This document shows positions 9,898-19,974 of a stretch of 64,000 nucleotides of DNA, one piece after another (positions within the stretch are counted from its first letter, which is position 1; every line of letters begins with the position of its first letter). Under the pieces are notes generated by a model. That model searched no databases, had not been told where the DNA came from, and saw nothing but the letters and a program-made list of their open reading frames with translations. Source of the stretch: Skeletonema tropicum (Eukaryota > Bacillariophyta > Thalassiosirophyceae > Thalassiosirales > Thalassiosiraceae); assembly GCA_037178625.1 (NCBI GenBank), contig CM074130.1, forward strand, positions 4,030,001 through 4,094,000. Direction: 5' to 3'. Both the position numbers and the translations under genes were made by a program.

Positions 9898-11220
9898 TTA
9901 ATTGGATCTTACATTTTCCATGGAAGTATCGCCATTATCTTCTGACACAGTCCGATGTTGGCGTCTTGGTGACAATGGAGTGTGATGAAGATGATGATGT
10001 GACTGTGAGAGTACAATGGAAGCTGCATCCGAGAGAATGTCTAGACAATTCGTGGTGGCAGCGGTGGCTTGGAGAGGAGGTCTAGGTGGTGGTGGTGGTG
10101 GTACTACTACTGGAATCAAGTGCCGCCGAGTAGGAACTGGAACTGGTGGTGGTGGTGTCAACTCTTCAGCTTCCTTACTGGCCGTCACTGTCAGTGCAGA
10201 TATTATCTTTGCCTCCCGAATAGTCTTTTCCATCTCCTTCATTGTCAATCCAGTTTCTTTTGCCATGGCTCGTAACTTTTTTCTCCGTTTTTCATTGTAC
10301 TGTCTCGCCTTTTCCTTGTGCTCTTCATACCTTCGTTTGTCTTGCTTGAGCTTATCACGATACGCTCTGTTGTGTTGATTGTGTTTATTCTTCTTTTGTT
10401 TTTCGGAGTTGTAGCTGTCGGTGTGTGTGGCTGCTGCTGCTGCTGCTGGTGTTGCAGTACTGCCGACAGGCCGTGGTGTCGTACTGGGTGTAATGACCTT
10501 GTTCTTTGCTACTGCCGATGGTTTAGGGAGCTTGTTCGTTTCTTTCTTTTTCAATGAAGCTTCAGATAGCTGAGGTGTTTCAGCACAGCGTTTTGCTAAG
10601 TAGGTTTGAGCAGCAGGAATATCCATGGATGACGACGTCGCCGCATTGTTGCTCACGTCAACCTGCTGCTGTAGAGGTGTCCTTGCACTGGGCACGTCGT
10701 TGTTCCGTGCCGCAGTATTATCCTCTGCAACCTTCTTCTTCTTCTTACTTTCATTCTTCAGCTGCTGATCTCCCTCCTTGATCGCAATCGAAAGTAAATC
10801 CACACCCGTAGTCTTCTTCGTCTCTTTCAAGGTCTGCTCCATCTTTCTCACAGATAGGCCGTATGTCTTTGCCATGCTATTCAAAGTTTGCCGCCGCTTG
10901 GCATTGTACATGCGAACTCGCTCCTTGTGCTGTTCGAATTTTCCGTCTTGTTTGAGTTTTTCGAGATGGGTCTTGTTGTATTGACGGATCTTTCGTTTCT
11001 TTCTTTCCTCAGGGCTTGGTTCAGAAGATGGTATTGGTGGAGGAAGAACGGTAGTGGCCGTTATTGGGAGGTGATGTTTGTGTAGGTGGTTGTTGTAGTA
11101 GGGCGATGGTAGATGTGGCGATGGGGTCACTGACGACGATAGAGTAAATAGAAATTGATGCTGCTGCTGCTGCTGTTGTTGTTTCAGCGACTTTGGCTCT
11201 GGTGTAGTTCGAGGAATCAT
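9898..11220 (-). CDS. Protein with two copies of a basic helical domain, unknown function
   Basis: 440 aa in one exon, ATG at 11220. A polyQ tract (about 14-20) and His/Pro-rich segments flank two related basic domains: domain 1 about 71-148 (KLKQDGKFEQHKERVRMYN) and domain 2 about 272-355 (KLKQDKRRYEEHKEKARQYN). Each continues with KRR.. L..MAK..GL....ME.T..E.K, so they arose by internal duplication. The charge pattern suggests nucleic-acid binding or a nuclear role, but I do not recognise a named family. Linkers are Ser/Thr/Pro/Ala-rich and probably disordered; a polyP stretch follows domain 2. Confidence 0.7.
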   Translation of the reverse strand: MIPRTTPEPKSLKQQQQQQQHQFLFTLSSSVTPSPHLPSPYYNNHLHKHHLPITATTVLPPPIPSSEPSPEERKKRKIRQYNKTHLEKLKQDGKFEQHKERVRMYNAKRRQTLNSMAKTYGLSVRKMEQTLKETKKTTGVDLLSIAIKEGDQQLKNESKKKKKVAEDNTAARNNDVPSARTPLQQQVDVSNNAATSSSMDIPAAQTYLAKRCAETPQLSEASLKKKETNKLPKPSAVAKNKVITPSTTPRPVGSTATPAAAAAATHTDSYNSEKQKKNKHNQHNRAYRDKLKQDKRRYEEHKEKARQYNEKRRKKLRAMAKETGLTMKEMEKTIREAKIISALTVTASKEAEELTPPPPVPVPTRRHLIPVVVPPPPPPRPPLQATAATTNCLDILSDAASIVLSQSHHHLHHTPLSPRRQHRTVSEDNGDTSMENVRSN

Positions 11221-11877
11221 TAGATGTGTAGGGAAGGAAGGTTCATGACAAAGGTGTCATTGTTGCGGTTTGAAATGAGAACACTACGCACAAAAGCGCG
11301 TGGGAGGGCAAAAAGAATGCAGAACTTGTACCACCTTCTTGGATAGAAATGACCATTCAAATGGCCAATACTTTCCATAGATATCCACATCAAGTTGGGC
11401 ACTTTCCGATAATTCGAATCTTTTCTACTGGACCTCCTGGAAAGGAATCAGTATCAGAATCAGTATCAGAATCGCATGGGAAAGCGAAGCTCACCCTCAA
11501 CAAGACGAAAAAAATTGCGCGTTCGCCGCCGCATTTTTTTTTGGAGCCAACGCTTCGTTTGCGCCACAATTTCGGCAAGGACATCGCTCTCACGTTCATT
11601 CAATGAACGCGCTCTATCTCCAAAGCAACCTTCTTTGGGAAAGCATCATTGACAATAAACTCACTGGCGCAACGAAAGCGATTGGTAAGTGGAAATGGAA
11701 TGAATTGGAAATGCGCCAGAATCATTTCGAAGATATCTTTCGTTTCGATTGCCTCTTGGTTCATCCTTCATTATTATTTAAAACATCGCATTCCAATGCG
11801 CTCTCACCATCGAGTTGTTCTTCTCAATTCCATTCCCTCTTCGTCCTTTAGAGAGAGCATTCCACTTAACGAACAAA
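11221..11877. other. Divergent intergenic region
   Basis: Spacer between the minus-strand duplicated-domain gene and the E2F gene; it should hold both promoters. A 12-base unit (AGTATCAGAATC) is repeated twice near 11450-11475. Several short overlapping open frames look non-coding. Confidence 0.45.
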
Positions 11878-12512
11878 ATGACTGAAATACTATCGCCCAA
11901 ACCGAACAAATCGCAATCTTTTTCAAAGGATGTAATGGCCTCATCGGTCAATAATAATGACAGCAAAGACAACAACAATAACAACCACAACCCCGTCACT
12001 CTAAGTAATGGGGGCGCACCGATGACTAAAAATGCTGGAAGGGGCGCTGTCGCACCCAATAGTGCACAGAAAAAGGAACAGGGGGCGATAACTTTGGCGG
12101 CTCTCTTCAATGGTCGGGATAATAACGAGGAAGATCATGGAAAGATGGCCGATGTTGAGGTTGAGGCACCCGCCTTGGAACCAATCACCGAGGACTCATC
12201 CAATGCTGGTTCATTTGAGACGGATGATACTCGTGGAAGTGATAATACCAATAATAATTTGGATGCTGGAAATGGCAAAAAACGGAAAGTGGGGGAAATT
12301 AGTGAAGAGCATCATGATCCATTGGAGAAATATGTGGAAACTGAATGTGGTATTGTTCCTCCTCCTCCTATCCCGCAACAGCAGCAACAACAACAACAAC
12401 AACAACAAAGTGCTACTGGTCGTAATGATGACGAAGCCTCACCAAGAAAGAAGATGCGACGATCTGCAGATCCAATGAATGGTTTCAACAATGCTATGTC
12501 TGATCCACGTAG

Positions 12513-12544
<32 letters not shown>

Positions 12545-13853
12545 CTCCCGGTCACTCTGGACAGCAGCAGGTGCACAAGCCCGTCGTGTCGACTCCTCAA
12601 AAAGTGGCGTCCATCCTTGCCTCACAACTTCCAAAGACCAGTGTTCCTCCCGGTGTTCCTATGCCTCGACTTCCTCAGCAGTATCTGCCTCCTTCATCGG
12701 GAAAGACAAGCTTTGAACAATTAATGCAGGTGAGTGACGAGTGTAGTGACTATTTTGTATTATATTCATGACGGCTTGTGTTCTTTCTCACAATTTACTG
12801 ACAAAATCAATCAATTGTCGATCATATCAGGCCACCACAATGACATCCCCCGTGCCATCTTCTGCTGCAGGTCAACCAGTTTACAGACTCCCAACTCAAT
12901 GGTCAGCTCAACGGGCCGCATCCGCATCCATGCCCTACCTTAATGGCCAAGTGCCTCAACAACAACAACAGCTGCAACAGCAGCAAGAGCCCGACTCTGC
13001 CGCAAACTCTCGCAAGGACAAGTCACTTGGTGTCCTTTGCACAAGCTTTATGGAACTTTACAAGGATGCCCCTCCCAACAGGGATGACAATGGAGCAGTA
13101 GTCGAAATTGTGGAGGTTGCCGAACACTTGGGAGTCAAACGTAGGAGAATCTATGACATTATCAATATCTTGGAGAGCATTGACATTGTCGCGCGTGTGA
13201 GGAAGAATACCTACCGTTGGCATGGGACTGGAGACCTTCCCAAATTCTTTGCCAAGCTTCAGAGGGATGCAATTGATGAGCAAACGAGGAAGGCAAATGG
13301 AACATGGGTGGAAGATCCTGATAGGCCCAAGACAAAGGGCATGGCAAGTACATGTCAAAAGCTGCTTCAGATCTTTCTTTCCACTGGAAAATTGGACTTT
13401 ACTTTGGCTTATGCTGCCGATATTATCATGGGACCGGCAGCACAGGCTGCAGAAGAGGCTGCGAGGGCTGCCGCTGCTGCTCAAGCCGCTGCACGCAACC
13501 CTATCCCACTTCCCAATCCACTTGCTCCACCTACCCTTCCGGATGATCCAGTTATTAGTTTGCCTCCAATGGAGGTACCAGCTATCGCTGACAATGATGG
13601 TACCGCCGCTGCCGCTGCTACTACTGCCACGACCAATGGCAAGACTACAGCTCAAAAGGCCATGAAGACCAAGGTCCGACGCATGTATGACATTGCCAAC
13701 GTCCTTCAGGCTCTTGGCGTCTTGACCAAATATAATGTGGGATCAACTAGTCAGAGCAACAAACCCAGTTTGAAGTGGACATTTTACCTCAAACCTGACG
13801 AAATCGCTCAGTATGGTGCAAGTGCTCAACTGAATGAGAGTACCAACATTTAG
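11878..13853 (+). CDS. Atypical E2F transcription factor (E2F7/8, DEL-like) with two DNA-binding domains
   Basis: Two exons, 11878-12729 and 12831-13853, with intron 12730-12830 (GTGAGT...TATCAG) in phase 0, give about 624 aa. The N-terminal half is low complexity: Asn-rich, polyQ (about 170-180) and an Ala run (about 215-225). Winged-helix domain 1 (about 346-425) has the E2F signature RRRIYDIINILESIDIVARV and YRWHG. Domain 2 (about 453-600) has RRMYDIANVLQALGVLTKY and LKWTF, but its first helices are separated from the recognition part by a roughly 70-residue Ala/Pro-rich insertion. Two DNA-binding domains without a dimerisation or marked-box region are typical of atypical E2Fs, which bind DNA without DP and repress cell-cycle genes. 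Upstream ATGs in the leader are out of frame or lack support. Confidence 0.88.
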
Positions 13854-14541
13854 ACTTCATTTTATCAGGGGTGAAAACGAAGCGAGATGGGGGACGACAA
13901 TATAATTCATTATCATTATCTAATATTTGTTTAATTCCAACAATGTCATTGACATCTGAACAGTGTCTTTTTGACTTCCACGGGTCCGTTGCCTTGACCT
14001 TGCTCACGTTGGGTTCAACGTGTCCTTTGAATGAGGGAATTCGAGGCACGCATCCCGTCACAAATCCTACATACTTATGTTTGATCAGTTACTAAATCAT
14101 CATTGACTTCATCGGTTCGCCACACCCTCTGGACGTCTCATCCACTGCTGACTAAACAAATCCAAAATAATGCACATCAGATTCTGGTCTTGGTTTGTAC
14201 ACATCTTGCGTATTCCGACGAATCGCATCAATTTTCTGGCGCCAAAGCCCATCTTATCTCCACTACTCCACCAGTCCAACTCCAATCAACCACCAACTCC
14301 ACTTCTTCCTCCTGCCTCCTACCAGCTCCTACCACACTCACCACGCCACCACCATCGCCATGCTGTGCAATGCTATGCCATCGTCCCATGCAGTAATAAT
14401 TATCACACCTAGGACATCTTCGCAGTAAAGGGATTTGAGACTGGCTGACTGCGGGTTGTTACGGTCGGGACAGGTAAAAGGTAGAAAAATCATTACACCA
14501 CAAATCTTCAATCTACACCTTTCCATCAGACATCATAAAAT
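13854..14541. other. Intergenic region
   Basis: AT-rich region with overlapping short open frames in three plus-strand phases around 14100-14430. None has a family resemblance, and the composition (CCACC/ACTCC-rich) explains them. It probably includes the E2F 3' UTR and the Rsm22 promoter. Confidence 0.45.
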
Positions 14542-17313
14542 ATGTTGTGGAGAGTGGTAACGGCATCATCCCATCGGCGCCAGCTATCATGCCGATGCGC
14601 GCCTACATTATCATCACAATACACTGTGGTCAATAATACAATGCAGCTCAGATATCAATCGTCGCAAGAGAATCCTCCAAAAGAATTGTTCGAACAAATC
14701 TTTGAATCGATTGAGCAACAAGCAATGGAGGATGAGGCGCGTAGAAAACCCGATCCATGGTTTTCGCTATTACATTATCCCAGCAGAGCTGCATGGCGTG
14801 CATCAGATCATTTACTGGGGAACAAGGTCAACAAACAAAAGGATGACAGTGGTGACGCAGTCGGTGGCAATAATGGCAAGTCACCGCTAGAACAAACTCA
14901 ATTCAATTTATTACGTCAATCTGAACGTACCAACAAACAATTGAGACGAACATACAAGCGAATATCCGAAACGCATAAGCAGTTGGCAATAAAGAGGGAG
15001 CGAGAGCGGAGAATGGCTGCCAATTTGGCAGGCCCACCTAAAACGATCGAACAGGCGCCAGATGGGACCATTGAAGATGATAAGGGGAGAGAAGTGGGCA
15101 GCTGGCATGAAAAAAATTTGAAAAGTGCCATTCCAACCTATTATGGTTGCGATGATCCATCCGTATTGTTGGCATTGTCCATGGGAATGGCGAAGTCGGA
15201 TACCAAAATTGGCAAAGTTTCGAAGCTCACGTCAACAAACATGAAAGAAACTGCAGTAGGATATGGATCCGAACAAGCCATGACTAATGTTAGATTCCGA
15301 TTTGAACCTCAGTATGCGATTGCAAGGAGGGTGTTACTCGAGGTCCAAAGTTTACTTGGTGGGACTCCAGTTGATGCAGGTGCCAGGAAGAAAACTTTCC
15401 AACCGAAACGAGTACTTGATTTTGGGTCTGGTATTGGGTCTTCGGCAGCGGCAGCTTTGGATGTCTTTGGTGTGAAGAGATCAGGTAGTGAGGAAAGTCC
15501 TGCTACTGATGGAATTGATTGGATTCATTCAATTGACGCCAGCCAAAGCATGCGTGAGGCAACGGAGAAGATCCTAAAAAGCATATTGGAAAGTCATCCC
15601 TGGGAAAGTGAGCAACAGAAACAACATGTCGATGATGCCTTGTCAGAGGATATTGCAGCTTCAGAAAGAATATTGCAGCAAATCAAGGGAGAAATTGATG
15701 AGAGAGGCAAGGAGCGGCGGCGAAAAAGGCATGCAAAGTGGGAACAGAATTGGACAAAGCAAACCAACTATCGCACTCGTCTAACATTTGGAGAATCAAT
15801 CGTCGATTCTGCTTCCTTTTATTCCAACAGACTTGAAAGAGACGATAGACCATCTCTTCCCTGGCAACGCGAATTGGATGAGCAGCGACAACGAGCAAAA
15901 CAAAAAAAGGCACAGACTTCTCAAAAGGGATCATTTGACTTGATTTTATGCAATTATACTCTTTCTGAGATGTCGAACGTACCATCAAGTTTGACTGCTG
16001 CTGCGTTACTGTGGGAAAAGCTTGCGCCAAACGGTGTCATGGTATTTGTTGAGCCCGGAACGCCTGATGGATTCAGCACGTTGAGGAGTGTCAGGAGTAT
16101 GCTTTTGGAATGCTGTCCTCCTCGAGAGTTGAAAGAGAGACGTAAGCAAGCTCAACAACACTTGTCAGACGATGATGAAATAAACATGGACGTGGATTGG
16201 GAAGAAGAATGTCACGTTATTGCTCCCTGCACACATAATGCCACTTGTCCCATGTCTCGTCATCAAAGAAACCATGTGAAACGCAACACTCGCTTTGGAA
16301 AATATAAGAATACCAATCCAACTGAGGGAGAGGAAAATAGCATGTTTGAACCAGATCATTTGAGTGATGACAGTGACAACGATGCTCTCGCAGAATTGGG
16401 TATTAGTGAATCAGAGAGTGAAGCAGCTCTACGTGAGTTGCTGGGCGATGGTAGTGATATTTCTGAAGAAGACCTGCAATCAATGCTAGACATAATTGAA
16501 AGCATGGAAGATGGAGAAGATTTTTCAGATGAAGATGATGGGGATGAATCTGACGAAGAAGAGTTTGACGGTGATGATTTCTACGATATTGATGAAAGTT
16601 CTTCATCGTCAATAAAATCGACTGCAAGCCAAACCAGTGTCTTCGATACATCCTTTTGCAGTTTTGTCCACAACTTTCCTGGTGGGACAAGTCGAAGAAG
16701 GGGTGAGAAATTTTCATATCTTGTAGTTCAAAAACGCATCGCATCTGACGACGTCGTCAGACAAGAAGAAGAAGAAGAAGAAGATGCTTTGAAAAAAATT
16801 GATGTCGTTGATTTGCTTGTACGATCAGTTCATCATGCCCAGAAACATAAGGAAGAGTATTTGAAGAAGCGTTTATCAAAAGATTCCGATGGCAGTGGCA
16901 CAGAATCCAGTTATCATGAAGATCGCTCTCTACAAATCCTACAACAAGCTCTCGACCTTGAAGATAAATATCTAGACTCAGCTGATGATGACTTGGGCTT
17001 AGAATTGCTACACGGAGAGGAGCGCAGAAAAGGTTGGGGTAGGCTAATAAGAGCGCCATTGAAGAGAAAGGGGCACATCTTGTTGGACTACTGCTCTGCA
17101 GGAGGATGCGGTGAGAGTTGCGGCAACAATGGTGATGTCAATGATGGAAAAGGTAGGATCATTCGTCAAAAAGTTAGTCGTGGCTGGAGTGCGCGGGTAG
17201 CTCCAGGATGCTATAGTGCTGCACGCAAAGCACGATGGGGCGGTTTGTGGCCTGATTTGTCTGATCGCACCAAGGAAGTCGCAAAGAAGGAATCGATGAA
17301 AGATCGGAAATGA
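14542..17313 (+). CDS. Rsm22/METTL17-like mitochondrial small-subunit assembly factor
   Basis: 923 aa in one exon. The N-terminus is rich in Arg/Ser/Thr with few acids, consistent with a mitochondrial presequence. The methyltransferase-like fold has VLDFGSGIGSSAAAALD (SAM motif I, about 292-308), CNYTLSEM (about 470) and VFVEPGTPDGF. Rsm22 hallmarks follow: CHVIAPCTHNATCPM (Cys cluster, about 557-571), FCSFVHNFPGG (about 705), and the C-terminal WGRLIRAPLKRKGH, SRGWS and CYSAARKARWGG. In this family the cysteines bind an iron-sulfur cluster. The protein is much longer than usual, with a long acidic Asp/Glu/Ser insertion (about 605-700) between the cysteine cluster and the FCSFVHNF motif, and charged linkers elsewhere. 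The role, mitoribosome small-subunit assembly, is from family knowledge. Confidence 0.88.
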   Translation: MLWRVVTASSHRRQLSCRCAPTLSSQYTVVNNTMQLRYQSSQENPPKELFEQIFESIEQQAMEDEARRKPDPWFSLLHYPSRAAWRASDHLLGNKVNKQKDDSGDAVGGNNGKSPLEQTQFNLLRQSERTNKQLRRTYKRISETHKQLAIKRERERRMAANLAGPPKTIEQAPDGTIEDDKGREVGSWHEKNLKSAIPTYYGCDDPSVLLALSMGMAKSDTKIGKVSKLTSTNMKETAVGYGSEQAMTNVRFRFEPQYAIARRVLLEVQSLLGGTPVDAGARKKTFQPKRVLDFGSGIGSSAAAALDVFGVKRSGSEESPATDGIDWIHSIDASQSMREATEKILKSILESHPWESEQQKQHVDDALSEDIAASERILQQIKGEIDERGKERRRKRHAKWEQNWTKQTNYRTRLTFGESIVDSASFYSNRLERDDRPSLPWQRELDEQRQRAKQKKAQTSQKGSFDLILCNYTLSEMSNVPSSLTAAALLWEKLAPNGVMVFVEPGTPDGFSTLRSVRSMLLECCPPRELKERRKQAQQHLSDDDEINMDVDWEEECHVIAPCTHNATCPMSRHQRNHVKRNTRFGKYKNTNPTEGEENSMFEPDHLSDDSDNDALAELGISESESEAALRELLGDGSDISEEDLQSMLDIIESMEDGEDFSDEDDGDESDEEEFDGDDFYDIDESSSSSIKSTASQTSVFDTSFCSFVHNFPGGTSRRRGEKFSYLVVQKRIASDDVVRQEEEEEEDALKKIDVVDLLVRSVHHAQKHKEEYLKKRLSKDSDGSGTESSYHEDRSLQILQQALDLEDKYLDSADDDLGLELLHGEERRKGWGRLIRAPLKRKGHILLDYCSAGGCGESCGNNGDVNDGKGRIIRQKVSRGWSARVAPGCYSAARKARWGGLWPDLSDRTKEVAKKESMKDRK

Positions 17314-17602
17314 TGACGCTCAAATAGAGGAGAAGTGAAGCTGTCAGCAAGTATGATCTTCAAATTCGTGGCTGTAGCTGAGGCTGAGAGTGAGTGCAGC
17401 AAGAGCTCGCAAGATAACTAAAGATCTCTGGCGAAGAAAGTATGAAGAAGGAAAATGTAAAAAAAGGGTACATACCTTGGTTTGGTTTTTCTTATTAAAT
17501 TTAGCCCATTTATGAATTTTGACACTAATACTCTTGAGAGAATAGCGACATCTCTAGAACACACAAAACCGTATGGAACATCTCAAAATATGTACAAGTC
17601 AT
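17314..17602. other. Convergent intergenic region
   Basis: Spacer between the convergent 3' ends of the Rsm22-like and HSF-like genes; nothing recognised beyond the 3' UTRs. Confidence 0.45.
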
Positions 17603-19256
17603 CTACACTTCATCTTCTTTATCAGCTTCCTCCGCTTTCCCTTGATTCGCGCCGCGGTTGTTACCACCCTGTGTCACGTATTGGGCAAGGATGGCATTGA
17701 GGTTTCCCTGGCCTCCGGGCCCGTGACCTGCAGGAGCCTGTGCACTACCACCTTGTCCACCGCTAAGCAAATTGGAAAAGGATGCATTGGTTCCACTGCC
17801 GCCGCCGCCACCACCACCCCCACCAGCAGCAGCAGCACCAGGCGGGCTGTTCGTGCCATTCGTTGGTTCTTGATTAGAACCTTTGTTGGACCCTTCACCG
17901 CCGCCTCCCATCTGTTGTTGGAAAGCAAGTCGTTGGCGTTCCTGCTCCATTAACATTGCAAGAGTAGGATTAGTTCCATTGCCACCAGCAGGAGGTTCTC
18001 CACCACCTCCTCCAGACGCATCATTACCAGATGGGTTCTTACCCTCTTCCTTACCATAACCCATTCCTCCTCCACCACCTCCTCCCATCATCATCATGTT
18101 TTGATTCATCATTGGTCCTCCCCCCATCATCATGCCATATCCCATCATGCCCATGTTCATACCCATCATGGGATTCATTCCTCCGTTCATTTGACGGAAT
18201 AGCTCAGCTCGTTCGGTTTCAGACATGCCTGTTTTGAAAAAAGAGATGAAAAGGAGCCCAGAAGACATGACATTAGATGTGAATAAGTTCACAAATACAG
18301 TATAACACGCATCACAAAACCGACTTTAAGACAAAAGTCTACTCACCAGCCATATTCATATTCATGGGCATCATATTACCCTTTACAGCAGCAAGCTTTT
18401 GCTGCTGCATAACCAACCCAGCCCCACTCAACGGACTAGGGTGATTGTATCTCACCCTATGAGCCAACTCCGGTTCACCACGTCGAAAATTGGGATTGTA
18501 GTACGCCCCCATGAACGGACCACTAGGTACACGTGCAAAGGACCATCGTTTCAGTCGTCGAGTGAAGGAAGTGAACTTGGCCGGGCCATAAAACCGAGGT
18601 AGCACATCCCTTGCAAATTTCTTCTTGTCGGATATAATGAATCGAGTGCCGCAGGACAGCCAGTGGATGCAGTCATCGGTGGCGGGGTCAGTGACGACAT
18701 TGTGAAGGAGCAAGGGGAAGGAGGTCTTTTCTCCGTGTTCATCAACGATCATTTGATCGTCGTCGTTCTTTGTTTTCTTTTTGAGTGGACCATCTTCTTC
18801 GGGCAAGGTCGGCAAGGTTGGATTGGTGTTGGTGCCGTTGGCTGGTTCGGAGGCCATTTGATCTTTGATGACACTTAGGGCGGTGACTTGGCCTTTACCG
18901 TCGGCAGTATCAGTAGTAGCCTTGTCTGTAGTAGCCCTGTCAGTAGTAGCCTTGTCAGTAGTAGCCTCCTCCGACTTTCCCTCATCAGAACCTCCCCCAG
19001 GCCCAGAGTTCTTATCAACGGCCTTATCGCTGACATCAGATGGGCCATCCGTCTTCTTGTCAGACGGTTTACTACTACTCTTGCTCTCCTTTATCTCAGT
19101 GCTGTCGGCATTTTTCGTCTCTCCTTGAGCCGCCTCTTCGTCAGCCTTGGAGCCGCCAAGCCCCACCAAATCCGCAGCCGCGTTCAGCTCTGATGGCCTG
19201 CGGTTCGCAGACTGAGTTGACGAGGAAGGGGAAGCTATCATGTTTTCGGAGGGCAT
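17603..19256 (-). CDS. Heat-shock-factor-type transcription factor with Met/Gly-rich tail
   Basis: Exon 1 is 19256-18347 and exon 2 is 18228-17603. The intron 18346-18229 (GTGAGT...AAACAG) rejoins the frame as ...NMAG-MSETERAEL. I took the ATG at 19256 (MPSENMIASP); an in-frame ATG at 19307 is possible. The HSF DNA-binding domain (about 175-272) has FPLLLHNVV, HWLSCGTRFIISD, FARDVLPRFYG, FTSFTRRLKRWSF and PNFRRGEPEL, the diatom form of the HSF wing. The N-terminus is acidic/Ser-rich with a five-residue repeat (TTDKA/TTDRA, four copies near 18900-18965). The C-terminal exon is Met- and Gly-rich (runs of MM, MGM and polyG), then Gly/Gln/Asn-rich, with a clear MSETERAELFRQM helix. No HR-A/B coiled coil is obvious. 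Confidence 0.9.
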
Positions 19257-19307
19257 TGCTAAATGTTGATTCAGGTGGGAAGGTAGGTTAAGGTGTCTGA
19301 TCTTCAC

Positions 19308-19974
19308 TTTTTATGTTGTCACAGTCGCTTTGACTCTTTCATTGTCGCTGACGCTATTGTTATGGTTATTTGTTGTTGTTGCGTAGGTGGACACGTGCAT
19401 TTTGCGGTCTGATCGCCTCTCACTCAAGCAGGAACCTCGTTTCTTTCTCTATTTGCCGTTGTCGTTTGACGACCTGTTGAATGCCGGTAATCTATACAGG
19501 TCCCGGTAATCTGCAGAACCATACAATTAGCCACAAAAACTGCATACAGTACTAGGACTATGAGGAATCCCATTAAAGCTGTTCATATTGGTGACGTGAG
19601 ACAATGAGCCGTGTTTGAGTTAACCCTAATTGGGGCTCTTTACCCCCTCTTTACCCATCCTTCTAAGGTGCTCGAAGAGCATCAATATTCAACCGTTGAG
19701 ACAGTATCACGACCAGAATAACGTTGGGGGCTCTTTACCCATCCTTCTACGGTGTTCGAAGAGCATCATAATTCAACCGTTGAGACAGTATCACGACCAG
19801 AAAAACGTTGGTTGGGAAAAAATTAGGTGAATAGGTACTCCTATTCGATTGAACCTTTTATATTTAGGGTTAACTCGTTGTCGCAGCGGCGGAGGAATCT
19901 TCTGAAATTCTGGGAATCTTCGGGAATCGGAATCTTCAAAATATTTCGAGGCAAGACGCTCTGCCTTGTTACTA
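19308..19974. other. Intergenic region
   Basis: 5' flank and likely promoter of the HSF-like gene, followed by a short tandem duplication (19663-19810). No gene seen. Confidence 0.5.
19663..19810. repeat. 74-bp tandem duplication, two copies
   Basis: ACCCATCCTTCT...AACGTTGG occurs at 19663 and again at 19737 with only a few substitutions (period 74). The unit includes GGGGCTCTTT at the junction. It creates a weak open frame with no coding support. Confidence 0.85.

Noticed and set aside
11349..11885. Small frames in the E2F upstream region
   Set aside because: Overlapping short frames in several phases with no conserved content.
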